Notes under the pieces: generated by a model
Database searches by the model: none
What the model was told of the DNA's origin: nothing
Seen by the model: the letters and a program-made list of their open reading frames with translations, nothing else
From: Flavobacterium sp. H122
Lineage (GTDB): Bacteria; Bacteroidota; Bacteroidia; Flavobacteriales; Flavobacteriaceae
DNA: 64,000 nucleotides
Direction of reading: 5' to 3'
Assembly: GCF_004959765.1 (NCBI RefSeq)
Contig: NZ_SJZD01000002.1
Span: 124,001 to 188,000 of the forward strand
In this document: piece by piece, positions 28,036 through 38,700 of the stretch
Position numbering within the stretch: position 1 is the stretch's first letter
Layout: every line of letters starts with the position of its first letter
Program-made: the position numbers and the translations under genes

Positions 28036-29193
28036 ATGCCTATATATCATAAACTTGGAAAAATTCCACACAAGCGTCACATACAATTCCGTAAAGAAAA
28101 CGGAGATTTGTATTATGAACAGCTTTTTGGAACTATTGGATTTGATGGAATGTCAACCAATATGTACCATGAGCACAGACCTACTATGGTCAAGGAAATA
28201 AAAGGACAATATTCTGTTGCGCCAAAAATTGCTAAATCCAATAATATTCAATCCTATCGCCTGAGAGGTTTTCAGGTGGATCCGCAGGACGATTTTTTAG
28301 AAAGCAGAAAAATTGTTTTGACCAATTCAGATTGTCATATTGTACTTGCAGCACCAAGAAAATCTACTACAGATTATTTTTATAAGAACACTGATTCCGA
28401 TGAAGTTGTTTTTATTCACCGGGGAACAGGAAAATTAAGAACCATGCTTGGAAATCTTGATTTTAAATACGGTGACTATCTTGTTATTCCCCGCGGAATG
28501 ATTTATAAAATTGATTTTGATACAGAAGATAACCGTTTGTTTATCGTAGAGTCGCACCGCCCTATCTATACTCCTAAAAGATACAGAAACTGGTTTGGCC
28601 AATTATTGGAACATGCTCCTTTTTGTGAAAGAGACATCCGTCGTCCGGAAGAATTGGAAACATATAATGAAAAAGGTGACTTTTTGATTAAGATTAAAAA
28701 GAAAGACGAAATTTTTGATATGGTCTACGCCTCACATCCTTTTGATGTGATAGGATATGACGGTTACAATTATCCGTATGCATTTTCAATACATGATTTC
28801 GAACCAATTACAGGCCGAATTCACCAACCGCCTCCGGTGCATCAAACTTTTGAAACTGATGCTTTTGTAATCTGTTCGTTTGTGCCAAGATTGTATGACT
28901 ATCATCCTGAATCAATTCCTGCGCCATATAATCACAGCAATATAGACAGTGATGAAGTGTTGTATTATGTTGATGGTGACTTTATGAGCCGTAACGATAT
29001 TGAAGCAGGGCATATTTCATTGCATCCTGCCGGGATACCTCACGGACCGCATCCAGGAGCAACCGAAAGAAGTATTGGTAAAGTGGATACACAGGAATTA
29101 GCAGTTATGGTGGATACCTTTAAGCCTTTGATGGTTACTGAAGAAGCTATGAAAATAGCCGACGATAAATACTATCAGTCTTGGTTAGAGTAA
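28036..29193 (+). CDS. hmgA: Homogentisate 1,2-dioxygenase
   Basis: A 385-residue cupin-type Fe(II) enzyme that opens the homogentisate ring to maleylacetoacetate in tyrosine/phenylalanine breakdown. Family marks are the N-terminal YYEQLFGTIGFDG, the HQPPPVHQTFET loop, NHSNIDSDEVLYYVDG and PAGIPHGPHPG, which supply the iron-binding and active-site His. It is followed after 54 bases by hppD, giving two consecutive steps. Fumarylacetoacetase is not in the window. Confidence 0.93.
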   Translation: MPIYHKLGKIPHKRHIQFRKENGDLYYEQLFGTIGFDGMSTNMYHEHRPTMVKEIKGQYSVAPKIAKSNNIQSYRLRGFQVDPQDDFLESRKIVLTNSDCHIVLAAPRKSTTDYFYKNTDSDEVVFIHRGTGKLRTMLGNLDFKYGDYLVIPRGMIYKIDFDTEDNRLFIVESHRPIYTPKRYRNWFGQLLEHAPFCERDIRRPEELETYNEKGDFLIKIKKKDEIFDMVYASHPFDVIGYDGYNYPYAFSIHDFEPITGRIHQPPPVHQTFETDAFVICSFVPRLYDYHPESIPAPYNHSNIDSDEVLYYVDGDFMSRNDIEAGHISLHPAGIPHGPHPGATERSIGKVDTQELAVMVDTFKPLMVTEEAMKIADDKYYQSWLE

Positions 29194-29247
29194 TAAAAAT
29201 AAGCACAACTTTAGGACATTTAATTGTCTGTTAAAATATAGAATATC

Positions 29248-30411
29248 ATGTCACAGGAAATAAAATCAGTAGAATACGGATTAGAAAAAATTTTTGAAGG
29301 CGCACAGGATTTCCTTCCATTGTTAGGAACAGATTATGTTGAGTTATACGTAGGAAATGCAAAACAGGCGGCTCATTTTTACAAAACGGCTTTTGGTTTT
29401 CAGTCATTGGCATATGCCGGATTGGAAACAGGAGTGAAAGACAGAGCATCTTATGTTTTAAAGCAGGATAAAATCCGTTTAGTGTTAACAACGGCTTTAA
29501 ACAGTGATTCACCTATTGGGGAACACGTAAAAAAACACGGTGATGGTGTAAAAGTCATTGCGCTTTGGGTGGAGGATGCCCGTTCGGCTTTTGAAGAAAC
29601 TACAAAACGTGGTGCAAAACCGTTTTTTGAGCCAACAGTTGAAAAAGATGAAAACGGTGAAGTAGTACGTGCGGGTATTTATGGTGCGTACGGAGAAACT
29701 GTATTCATTTTTGTTGAGCGAAAAAATTATAATGGAATCTTTTTGCCAGGATACAGCGAATGGAAGTCTGATTATAATCCTCAATCTGTTGGATTGAAAT
29801 ACATTGACCACATGGTTGGTAATACAGGTTGGAACAGAATGAATGAAGCAGTAAAATGGTTTGAAGATGTGATGGGATTTGTAAATTTCCTTTCATTTGA
29901 TGACAAGCAGATTACTACTGAATATTCGGCATTGATGTCTAAAGTAATGTCAAATGGTAACGGACGTATCAAATTCCCAATTAATGAACCGGCTGAAGGA
30001 AAAAAACGTTCTCAAATTGAAGAATATTTGGATTTTTACGAAGGAGAGGGTGTACAGCACATTGCTGTAGCGACTGATGACATCATCAAAACTGTTGCAG
30101 ATATGCGTTCCCGCGGGGTTGAATTTTTGACGACACCACCGCAGGCGTATTATGATGCAATTCCGGAAAGATTAAAAGATCACATGTCTAAATTTAAAGA
30201 GGATATTAATGAGCTTCAAAAGTTGGGGATTATGATTGATGCGGATGAAGAAGGTTATTTACTGCAGATTTTTACTAAACCGGTTGAAGACAGGCCGACT
30301 CTTTTCTTTGAAATTATCCAAAGAATGGGAGCGCGTGGATTTGGAGCTGGAAACTTCAAAGCATTATTTGAATCAATTGAAAGAGAGCAGGCTTTGAGAG
30401 GAACTCTTTAA
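29248..30411 (+). CDS. hppD: 4-hydroxyphenylpyruvate dioxygenase
   Basis: A 387-residue enzyme of two VOC domains that makes homogentisate from 4-hydroxyphenylpyruvate. The three iron ligands are visible: His in LKYIDHMVGN, His in GVQHIAVATDDI and Glu in LFFEIIQRMGARGFG. The C-terminal GAGNFKALFESIEREQALRG tail matches the family. It supplies the substrate of the upstream hmgA product. Confidence 0.95.
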   Translation: MSQEIKSVEYGLEKIFEGAQDFLPLLGTDYVELYVGNAKQAAHFYKTAFGFQSLAYAGLETGVKDRASYVLKQDKIRLVLTTALNSDSPIGEHVKKHGDGVKVIALWVEDARSAFEETTKRGAKPFFEPTVEKDENGEVVRAGIYGAYGETVFIFVERKNYNGIFLPGYSEWKSDYNPQSVGLKYIDHMVGNTGWNRMNEAVKWFEDVMGFVNFLSFDDKQITTEYSALMSKVMSNGNGRIKFPINEPAEGKKRSQIEEYLDFYEGEGVQHIAVATDDIIKTVADMRSRGVEFLTTPPQAYYDAIPERLKDHMSKFKEDINELQKLGIMIDADEEGYLLQIFTKPVEDRPTLFFEIIQRMGARGFGAGNFKALFESIEREQALRGTL

Positions 30412-30430
30412 TTTTAAGAATATTTTAATA

Positions 30431-30466
30431 AAAAAGCAGAATAGGTGTCTTATTCTGCTTTTTTTT
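30431..30466 (+). terminator. Intrinsic terminator of hmgA-hppD
   Basis: AAAAAGCAGAATA (30431-30443) pairs with TATTCTGCTTTTT (30451-30463), loop of 7, T-run. Confidence 0.88.
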
Positions 30467-30618
30467 ATTTAAATCGGCCTCTAAATCAGTGATTTGGTAA
30501 TTATGGCAATTGTTTTTTGTTAAGTATTTCTTAATAAAAATGAATTTATGTTGAATTATTTCTAAACGACAACGTTTAAGTCACCTATGTTTTGATAAAA
30601 ATATGTTAAAGTTGGTTT

Positions 30619-30654
30619 TTTGTTATAAATAATTCAATTCTTGATATATCTTTG
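30619..30654 (+). promoter_or_regulatory. Promoter-like element of a putative small RNA
   Basis: TTTG (30619-30622) and TATCTTTG (30647-30654, TAnnTTTG) are 24 bases apart, somewhat wider than the usual 17-23. No gene starts close behind; the next start codon is 176 bases away, beyond a terminator. Confidence 0.45.
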
Positions 30655-30659
30655 CATTG

Positions 30660-30768
30660 CAATTGAGAGGGGTGGTTCCCTTTAGATTGAATAAATTTTT
30701 CATAATTTATAGTTTTTTGGTTGGTTAATAGCATAAAAACTCAGTCAGTAATGACTGGGTTTTTTTGT
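30660..30768 (+). ncRNA. Candidate orphan small RNA of about 110 nt
   Basis: The segment after the promoter-like element contains a hairpin AGAGGG/CCCTTT (30666-30683), a perfect 7-bp hairpin ATAAATT/AATTTAT (30691-30710) and a terminator hairpin (30737-30762) with T-run. It holds no ATG-started ORF. It could be a 5' leader attenuator of the DUF3108 gene instead. The 30412-30829 interval otherwise shows only the hppD terminator. Confidence 0.45.
30737..30767 (+). terminator. Intrinsic terminator ending the putative small RNA
   Basis: AAACTCAGTCA (30737-30747) pairs with TGACTGGGTTT (30752-30762), with one G-T pair, loop GTAA, then T-run. It lies about 60 bases before the DUF3108 gene. Confidence 0.8.
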
Positions 30769-30829
30769 TTTTTATTACTTTTGGAATGGAAATTGTATTC
30801 CTTGTGTTGAAAACATAAAATCAACAAAA

Positions 30830-31606
30830 ATGAAAAAGTCTTTACTGCTAATTTTAGCCTTGGTTTTTCCACTGCTTTCTTTTAAACAAAAGCCCGAAGC
30901 TTATGGAGTGGGTGAATGGCTCAAATTTAGAATTCATTACGGACTGGTAACTGCCGGATACGCAACTTTAGAATTGAAGGAATCTACCCGAAACAACCGT
31001 AAATGTTTTTATGCTGTTGGTCATGGATATACTGTGGGTATGTCAAAATTCTTTTTTAAGGTTGAAGATCATTATCAAAGTATTTTTGATCTGGAAACCA
31101 CTAAGCCCTACCAGTATTTAAGAAAAATTGATGAAGGCGGTTATACAAAAAATCAGGAAGGTTTTTTTAATCAGGAAAAGAACACAGTTTTAGTAAAAGA
31201 CTATAAACATAAAAAAGAAAAGACTATTAATGTTACTGAAAACGTTCAGGATATTGTTTCTTCTTTTTATTATTTAAGAAATCATCCTAAAATTCAGAGT
31301 TTGGATGTGGGCGAGTCGATTACAATAGATATGTTTTTTGATGATGAGATTTATAAGTTTAAAATGCGTTTTTTAGGACGTGAAACGTTGGATACAAAAT
31401 TCGGAAAGGTAAAAAGTTTGATTTTCAGACCTTTAGTGCAGTCCGGCCGGGTTTTTAAAGAAAAAGAAAGTCTTACTGTCTGGGTTTCAGACGATGAAAA
31501 TAAAATTCCTTTACGTATTAAAGCCAGTTTGGCAGTTGGCTCTTTAAAAGCTGATTTAGATGCCTTTAAAGGACTTAAAAATCCGTTTATGCTAACAAAA
31601 AATTAA
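30830..31606 (+). CDS. DUF3108-family exported protein
   Basis: A 258-residue protein with a signal peptide (MKKSLLLILALVFPLLSFKQ) and DUF3108-like features: EWLKFRIHYGLVTAGYATLEL near the start, FYYLRN in the middle and PLRIKASLAVGSLKADL near the end. Its function is unknown; it is probably a periplasmic beta-rich protein. The tryptophan dioxygenase gene starts 3 bases after its stop, so the two are co-transcribed. Confidence 0.75.
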   Translation: MKKSLLLILALVFPLLSFKQKPEAYGVGEWLKFRIHYGLVTAGYATLELKESTRNNRKCFYAVGHGYTVGMSKFFFKVEDHYQSIFDLETTKPYQYLRKIDEGGYTKNQEGFFNQEKNTVLVKDYKHKKEKTINVTENVQDIVSSFYYLRNHPKIQSLDVGESITIDMFFDDEIYKFKMRFLGRETLDTKFGKVKSLIFRPLVQSGRVFKEKESLTVWVSDDENKIPLRIKASLAVGSLKADLDAFKGLKNPFMLTKN

Positions 31607-31609
31607 AAA

Positions 31610-32533
31610 ATGAGTGATTATTCAGAACTAGTAAACGAAATTGATAAAAAGTATAAATCATTAGATCAAAAAACAGAAGCCTATCTTGAAGGTTTGCTTT
31701 GGTCGAAACCGATAACCTACTGGGATTATATACAAACCGATGCATTGCTTAATCTTCAGGTGCAAAGAACAGTGTTTCCTGATGAAAATGTATTTATAAT
31801 GTACCACCAGATTAATGAATTGTTATTCAAAATGATTTTGTGGGAAATCAAACAAGTTTCTTATGCTGAAAATCTGACCACAGCGTTTTTTGCGGAACGC
31901 TTGATGCGTATCAGCCGTTATTTTGATATGCTTACAACTTCTTTCACAATTATGGGAGATGGAATGGAAATAGAGCAATACACAAAATTCAGGCATACGC
32001 TTACTCCGGCAAGTGGTTTTCAAAGTGCACAGTATAGATTGATTGAATTTTGCTCAACCGATTTAATTAACTTGATTGATTACAGATTCAGGTCAATTAT
32101 TGATCGAAATACACCATATGAGCATGCTTTAGAGCATTTATACTGGCAGGCAGCCGGTAAAGATTATAAAACAGGTGAGAAATCATATTTCTTAAAACAA
32201 TTTGAAGAAAAGTATAAAGATTTGTTCCTTCGTACTATGGAGGAATACAATACGATAAACCTTTGGCAGAAATTTAAGGAACTCCCTGAGGCGGATCAAA
32301 AAACTCCTGAATTGATCAAAGCTATGCGTCATTATGATTATACTGTAAATATCACCTGGGTTATGGGACATTACAATGCTGCTAAAAAGTATATTGACAG
32401 TGCAACGGGTGATGGTGAGGCAACCGGAGGAAGTGACTGGAAAAAATACATGCATCCCCGTTACCAGCGCCGCATTTTCTTCCCTGAATTATGGACAGAG
32501 CAAGAATTGGCTTCCTGGGGTGAAAATGTGTAA
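31610..32533 (+). CDS. Tryptophan 2,3-dioxygenase family protein
   Basis: A 307-residue haem enzyme that would oxidise tryptophan to N-formylkynurenine. Marks: MYHQINELLFKMILWE near the substrate pocket, FRHTLTPASGFQSAQYRLIE, and the C-terminal ATGGSDWKKYMHPRYQRRI. It lies close to hppD/hmgA, forming an aromatic amino-acid catabolic neighbourhood, although a terminator and the putative sRNA separate them. Other kynurenine-pathway genes are not in the window. Confidence 0.9.
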   Translation: MSDYSELVNEIDKKYKSLDQKTEAYLEGLLWSKPITYWDYIQTDALLNLQVQRTVFPDENVFIMYHQINELLFKMILWEIKQVSYAENLTTAFFAERLMRISRYFDMLTTSFTIMGDGMEIEQYTKFRHTLTPASGFQSAQYRLIEFCSTDLINLIDYRFRSIIDRNTPYEHALEHLYWQAAGKDYKTGEKSYFLKQFEEKYKDLFLRTMEEYNTINLWQKFKELPEADQKTPELIKAMRHYDYTVNITWVMGHYNAAKKYIDSATGDGEATGGSDWKKYMHPRYQRRIFFPELWTEQELASWGENV

Positions 32534-32599
32534 TTTTTCCTATATTAGCTAACAGTTAAACTAATTTCTGTTATTCAGAAATCTCAAAAATTATTTTTT

Positions 32600-33820
32600 T
32601 TGAAAAAACTCGTTTACTTGTTAGCTTTTATTTTTGCTTTTTTTTCTTGTAAAAATGATTCTGATGTGGTTGTAAAACCCGTCAGGAATGCTGAGCCTAT
32701 CCGTTATGGTTATGGATTCAGACTTAATGATTTCAGGGTAATTGAAGATTCAGTGCGTAAAGACGATACTTTTGGCAGTATTATTCAAAAAGAAAACCTG
32801 AATGGTAAACAGGTTTATGACATCATTGCACAGGTAAAAGATTCTTTTAACGTACGGATTATGCATTTGTATAAGCCTTATATGATGCTGCTGTCAAAAG
32901 ATAAAACAAGAAAACTTCAGTATTTTATTTATAAGCCTGACAATAGGAGTTATTATGTGTTGGATTTTAATGATTCAATTGTAAAAGCTTCGAAAAAGAT
33001 ACTGCCTGTAACAATAAAAAGAAGGACAATAGCAGGTGAATTAAACGGCTCTTTGTCGGAAACGCTTAAAAATGAAGGAGCAGCGGCATCTTTATCCTCA
33101 AAATTGATTAATGTTTATAAATGGTCAATTGACTTTTTCAAATCCAAACAAGGAGATAAATTCGCAGTTACTTTTACCGAAAGATATATCAACGATACTA
33201 TTTATGACGGAGTAGATTCTCTGGAATGTGCTTTTTTTGAATACAAAGGCAAAAGAATTTATGCTTTTCCTTTTAAACAAAATGCGAAAGATAAAATTGA
33301 GTATTATGATGAAGAAGGGAAAGTTCTGAAGAACTTCTTTTTAAAAGCGCCACTAAAATCAATAAATATAACTTCAAGATTTTCTAAAAGACGTTTTCAT
33401 CCGGTACAGAAATTTTTCAAGGCTCATAAAGGTACCGATTATGCTGCTCCTCATGGAACATCCATTATGTCAACAGCGAACGGTGTTGTGGAATTGGCCG
33501 GATATACAGCCGGAAATGGCAATCATGTCAAAGTGAAGCACGATAAAACATATGCAACCCAATATTTACACATGTCGAGGATTTTGGTCAGAAGAGGCCA
33601 GAGAGTAAGACAAGGGCAAATAATTGGAAAAGTGGGAAGTACAGGACTGGCAACCGGTCCGCATGTCTGTTACCGCTTTTGGAAAAAAGGGAAACAGGTG
33701 GATCCGTTAAAAATCAAACTTCCTAATTCAACACCCATGGATCCAAAAAACAAGCCGGAATATTTGAACTTTATCGCACCGCTAAAAAAAGAACTGGATA
33801 GTATAGCGGGAGTGAAATAG
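32600..33820 (+). CDS. M23-family peptidoglycan metallopeptidase, lipoprotein
   Basis: Starts at TTG 32600 giving MKKLVYLLAFIFAFFSC, a lipoprotein signal with Cys 17. The C-terminal LytM domain carries H276 and D280 (HKGTD), H324 (YLHMS) and H355-V-C357 where most M23 enzymes have HxH. The third zinc ligand would thus be Cys instead of His. The N-terminal 250 residues resemble the Bacteroidota M23 partner domain. It likely trims peptidoglycan cross-links at the envelope. Confidence 0.87.
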   Translation: MKKLVYLLAFIFAFFSCKNDSDVVVKPVRNAEPIRYGYGFRLNDFRVIEDSVRKDDTFGSIIQKENLNGKQVYDIIAQVKDSFNVRIMHLYKPYMMLLSKDKTRKLQYFIYKPDNRSYYVLDFNDSIVKASKKILPVTIKRRTIAGELNGSLSETLKNEGAAASLSSKLINVYKWSIDFFKSKQGDKFAVTFTERYINDTIYDGVDSLECAFFEYKGKRIYAFPFKQNAKDKIEYYDEEGKVLKNFFLKAPLKSINITSRFSKRRFHPVQKFFKAHKGTDYAAPHGTSIMSTANGVVELAGYTAGNGNHVKVKHDKTYATQYLHMSRILVRRGQRVRQGQIIGKVGSTGLATGPHVCYRFWKKGKQVDPLKIKLPNSTPMDPKNKPEYLNFIAPLKKELDSIAGVK

Positions 33821-33932
33821 ATTTTTCAAACTACAACGTTTTCGTTTATAAATCTTTGTAATTACTTGATTTTATTGGTGTTTTTTCGATTTCAAAATTG
33901 TAAATTCGCTATATAAATCAAATGTTTATTGT

Positions 33933-35570
33933 ATGGGACTTCCATCTATCAACCCATCTGGGACACAAGCTTGGCAGAATTTAAGAGAGCATTTTTTTGA
34001 TATGCAATATGTTTCCATGCAGGAAATGTTTGCCCAGGATGAGCAAAGAGCAGAAAAATTTCATATCGAATGGGATAAGTTTTTGGTTGATTATTCTAAA
34101 AACAGAATCAATGAAAAGACTCTGCGGTTACTTTTGGATTTGGCTGCTGAAGTGAATTTAAAAGAAGCTATTCAGGCTCAATTTTCCGGAGAAAAAATAA
34201 ATCAAACGGAAGACAGATCAGTATTGCATGTTGCATTGCGGGCTCTGGAGAATGATGTTTTTTTGGTTGATGGAAAAAATGTTATGCCTGAGATTTATGC
34301 AGTAAAAAACAAAATAAAAAATTTCGCAGGAGATATTGTTGAGGGAAAACGAAAAGGATTTACAGGGAAAAATTTTACCGATGTGGTTAATATTGGTATT
34401 GGAGGTTCCGATTTAGGTCCGGCAATGGTTCTGGAATCATTACGTTTTTATAAAAATCATCTCAATGTACATTTTGTTTCTAATGTTGATGGTGACCATG
34501 TTTATGAAAGTATTAAAAATCTGAATCCCGAAACAACCCTCTTTGTTGTAGTTTCCAAAACATTCACAACTCAGGAAACCCTTTCTAATGCCGAAACAAT
34601 CCGTAATTGGTTTTTAAGATCTGCAAAACAGGAAGATATTGCAAAACATTTTGCGGCGGTGTCGACTAATATTCAAAAAGTAACCGAATTCGGTATTGAT
34701 GCTGAAAATGTATTTCCTATGTGGGATTGGGTTGGAGGCCGTTTTTCTTTGTGGGGAGCTGTTGGATTAAGCATCGCTCTTGGAGTAGGCTATGATAATT
34801 ATGAAAAATTATTGGAAGGTGCCCGTAAGATGGATGTCCATTTTAAAGAAAGTCCCTTTAATGAAAATATCCCGGTTGTATTGGCTTTACTGACCGTTTG
34901 GTATAATAATTTTTTTGGCGCGGAAACTGAAGCTGTTATTCCATATACCCAGTATTTGCAAAAATTAGCACCCTATTTACAGCAGGGAATAATGGAAAGC
35001 AACGGTAAGAGTATTGGACGCGATGGTTTTCCTGTTAATTATCAGACAGGGACTATTGTTTGGGGAGAACCTGGAACAAACTCCCAGCATGCATTTTTTC
35101 AGCTGATCCATCAGGGAACAAAATTAATCCCGGCGGACTTCATCGGTTTCAAAAAATCTTTATATGGTAATAAAGAGCATCACGATAAATTAATGTCCAA
35201 TTTCTTTGCACAGACAGAGGCTCTTTTAAATGGTAAAACTGCTGAACAGGTAAAAGATGAGTTTGTTAAAGCAGGGATTGAAGAGGAGAAACTAAAATTC
35301 TTGCTTCCCTTTAAAGTCTTTGAAGGCAATAAACCCACAAATACGCTGCTGATAGAATCATTAACACCGGAAACTTTAGGTTCTCTTGTTGCGCTTTATG
35401 AGCATAAAATTTTTGCACAGGGAATTTTGTGGAATATATTCAGTTATGACCAATGGGGTGTAGAACTTGGAAAACAATTGGCTGATACGATTTTAAATGA
35501 AATTGGCAAGAATAAACTTACAAAACATGATGCGTCTACAAATTTGTTATTGCATAAATATTTGAAATAG
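33933..35570 (+). CDS. pgi: Glucose-6-phosphate isomerase
   Basis: A 545-residue enzyme interconverting glucose-6-P and fructose-6-P. Marks: [30 protein letters not shown], the PGI signature [19 protein letters not shown], and [14 protein letters not shown] at the C-terminus. The length is standard. It ends in a long-stemmed terminator. Confidence 0.96.
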   Translation: MGLPSINPSGTQAWQNLREHFFDMQYVSMQEMFAQDEQRAEKFHIEWDKFLVDYSKNRINEKTLRLLLDLAAEVNLKEAIQAQFSGEKINQTEDRSVLHVALRALENDVFLVDGKNVMPEIYAVKNKIKNFAGDIVEGKRKGFTGKNFTDVVNIGIGGSDLGPAMVLESLRFYKNHLNVHFVSNVDGDHVYESIKNLNPETTLFVVVSKTFTTQETLSNAETIRNWFLRSAKQEDIAKHFAAVSTNIQKVTEFGIDAENVFPMWDWVGGRFSLWGAVGLSIALGVGYDNYEKLLEGARKMDVHFKESPFNENIPVVLALLTVWYNNFFGAETEAVIPYTQYLQKLAPYLQQGIMESNGKSIGRDGFPVNYQTGTIVWGEPGTNSQHAFFQLIHQGTKLIPADFIGFKKSLYGNKEHHDKLMSNFFAQTEALLNGKTAEQVKDEFVKAGIEEEKLKFLLPFKVFEGNKPTNTLLIESLTPETLGSLVALYEHKIFAQGILWNIFSYDQWGVELGKQLADTILNEIGKNKLTKHDASTNLLLHKYLK

Positions 35571-35599
35571 GTAATTTTTTTTTAATAAAATTTATTTTA

Positions 35600-35640
35600 A
35601 TGCGCTTTTGATAACGTTAAGTTGTCAAAAGTGCATTTTT
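35600..35640 (+). terminator. Long-stem intrinsic terminator of pgi
   Basis: A 16-bp stem (35600-35615 with 35621-35636; two G-T pairs) closes a 5-base loop and is followed by T's. Confidence 0.85.
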
Positions 35641-35713
35641 ATTTATATGCACGCATATTTTTTGTCATAATTCTTAACATTAACTTAACATTGAAAAGAA
35701 TAAATAGTGTCAA

Positions 35714-35750
35714 ATTTGTTGTGCAAATTTTAAATTCATACACAACAAAT
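35714..35750 (+). promoter_or_regulatory. Stem-loop that would mask the start codon of the TonB receptor
   Basis: ATTTGTTGTG (35714-35723) is the exact complement of CACAACAAAT (35741-35750), which includes the first two bases of the ATG. The loop is 17 bases. If transcription starts upstream, the mRNA start site could be hidden. Confidence 0.4.
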
Positions 35751-38700
35751 GAAAAACATGAAAAATTGGTTTTTGGTGTCTTTGTTTTTCTTGAGCATTT
35801 CTGTTTTTGCCCAAGTAACAAAATCCTCAATTTCAGGTACAGTAAAATCAAGCAAAGGAGAAACTTTGCCTGGAGTAAATGTTGAAATTAAGCATATACC
35901 ATCTGGAACTAAGTACTATGCAAATACTGATTTTAATGGGGCTTATTCTGCTCCTGCAGTCAAACCAGGCGGTCCATATACTGTTAAAGCATCTTTTATT
36001 GGGTATAAACCTTCAATTGTTGAAGAAGTTAATGCTCCTTTGGGAAGCAGTATAACAGTTAATCTCATTTTGGTAGATGAACTGACAAAATTAGACGAGG
36101 TTGTTGTTACAACTACAAGGTCAAATAGAACTTTTTCTAAAAACCGCAATGGTGCATCGCAACAGTTTTCCAATAGAGAAATTAATGCTGTTCCGGTATT
36201 GGGCTCGCGATCAATTGCTGCAGTTACAAAATATAATGCAAATGCAGGAAGTGGCGGAACTTTTGGAGGACAGGATTCACGTTTGAATAATGTAACTATC
36301 GATGGTTCGGTTTTTAATAATGGTTTTGGATTAGGTTCTGAAGCTCAGGCAGGAGGTAGAACAGGATCGACAGCTATATCTTTAGATGCAATTGAACAGA
36401 TTCAGGTTAATATTGCACCTTATGATGTAAGACAGACAGGATTTACTGGTTCAGGAATAAACGCAGTAACAAGAAGCGGTTCGAATGAAATTGAAGGTTC
36501 TGTTTATCATTCTTTTAGAAGTAATGATAAAACTTTTGTGGGAACAAAAGCTGGAGATGTAGAAATTGTGCCTGCTAAATTTGAAGAGAAAATATGGGGA
36601 GCTAGAATTGGAGCTCCTATAATTAAAGATAAATTGTTCTTTTTTGGAAGTTTTGAAACAGTTGATAAGTCATCTCCGGCAACAAACTGGACATCGACTG
36701 GTTCTCCGTTAGGAGGTGCACAGGTTTCTGCTCCTACTTATACAGAAATGCAAAGTTTATCTAATTATTTAGGAACCAACTTTAATTACCAAACGGGGCC
36801 TTGGGAAAATTTCGATGCCATATCAACTTCTAAAAAATTCTTAGGACGTTTAGATTGGAATATCAATAATGACCACAAATTAACTATGCGATATGTTCAT
36901 CATGATTCAGGATCAGATGAGTTAATTTCTAATTCTACTTCTTTAGGGCAAGGGAATAGAAGAACTAATGCTAATTCAATGGCATATAAAAACAGCGGAT
37001 ATGTTATTGAGGATAATACAAGGTCTATTGTTTTGGAATTGGATAGCAAATTATCAGAAAAATGGTCAAATAATTTCATGGCTGGTTTTGATAAGCAAAT
37101 TGAAGATAGAGGTTTGCAAGGAAGTTTTTTTCCAACAGTGGATGTTAAAAATGGTGCAAATAACTACATATCGTTTGGTTTAGATCCTTTTACGCCAGGA
37201 AATAAATTAAACTATTCTACTTTACACTTTACAAATAATATAACTGGTTTATTTGGCAAACATACTTTGTTGTTTGGTGCTAATTACGAAAGATTTAAGT
37301 CTGAAAACTTGTTTTTCCCAGGTTCTAATGGTGTATATATTTTTGATTCACTTCAAGATTTTTATGATGCTGCAGACGAATCTCTTGCCTTAGGAGGTTT
37401 GCCATCAGTTAATAATTTACCTAGTAGATTCCAATTCAGATATTCGGCTTTAAATGGTGGGGCTGAGCCAATGCAAATAATGAAATCTGATAAGATAGAT
37501 TTATATGCACAGGATGAATATAAAGTATATGATAATTTTAAATTGACATTTGGTTTAAGAGTATCAAGAATTTCATTTGAAGATACTGCTCTTGAGAATC
37601 CAGCGGTTACAGGTATGACTTTTATGGATGGTCAGAAGTTTAATACTGGAGAAATGTCTAAAACCCAATATTTATTTGAACCTAGAATAGGATTTAATTT
37701 AGATGTTGATGGTAAATCAAACACACAGGTACGTGGTGGAACTGGTATTTTTACAGGTAGACCTCCATTTGTTTTCTTGTCGAATGCTATTGGTAATAAT
37801 GGTGTTTTAACTGGATTTGTGGATGTTAGTGGTGCAAATGTTGGAACTGGTGGTTATAATGGAACTGGATATGGTTTTACAGCAAATCCTAACCAGTATT
37901 TTATACCTAGCACACCTACTCTGCCAACTACATTTGACCTGGCTTTTACAGATAGAAATTTTAAATTTCCTCAAGTATGGAAATCAAATGTTGCTTTAGA
38001 TCAAAGATTGCCATTTGGTTTCATTGGTACTGTTGAAGGAATTTTTTCAAAAAATATTAATGCTGTTCATTATTACAATGCAAATCTTGATGCGCCAGTT
38101 GGAACTTTTTCAGGAGTTGATGATAGACCAAGATATGCTAGAAATGATAATGGGGTAAGAATCAATGATAATGTTTCCAATGCAATTGTTTTAACCAATA
38201 CTGATGAAGGATATTTTTATTCAACAACCTTTAAGTTGGAGTATCCTTATAAAAATGGGTTGTGGGGGTCATTTGCTTACACTCATTCAAGTGCTTACGA
38301 TTTATTATCTGCAGGCTCAATTGCTTCAGGTTCTTGGACAGGTGCGAGATCAGTATTAGGTAATAATGATTTATCTGTTTCTTTATCAAATAACAATACA
38401 CCACACAGATTAGTAGGGGTGTTGGGATATAAAATTGATTATGGAAAGACTTATGGAGGTTCTACATCAATTAATTTAGGTTATATTGGAGAAAAAACTT
38501 CTCCGTTTACTTATAGCTATGGAGGTGATATGAATGGTGATAGAATTAACAATAATGATTTAATATTTGTGCCTTTAAGAGGTTCTGATATCAGATTCCA
38601 GCCTTTAACTGTTGGTTCAGTAGTTTATTCTGAAGCTGATCAACAAGCGGCTTATGATAGATATATAGAGCAAGATCCTTATCTTTCAACAAGAAGAGGT

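Noticed and set aside
35622-35885. An 87-codon ORF overlapping the pgi terminator and the TonB receptor start
   Set aside because: Out of frame with the receptor, which has a clear signal peptide; the ORF has no family features.
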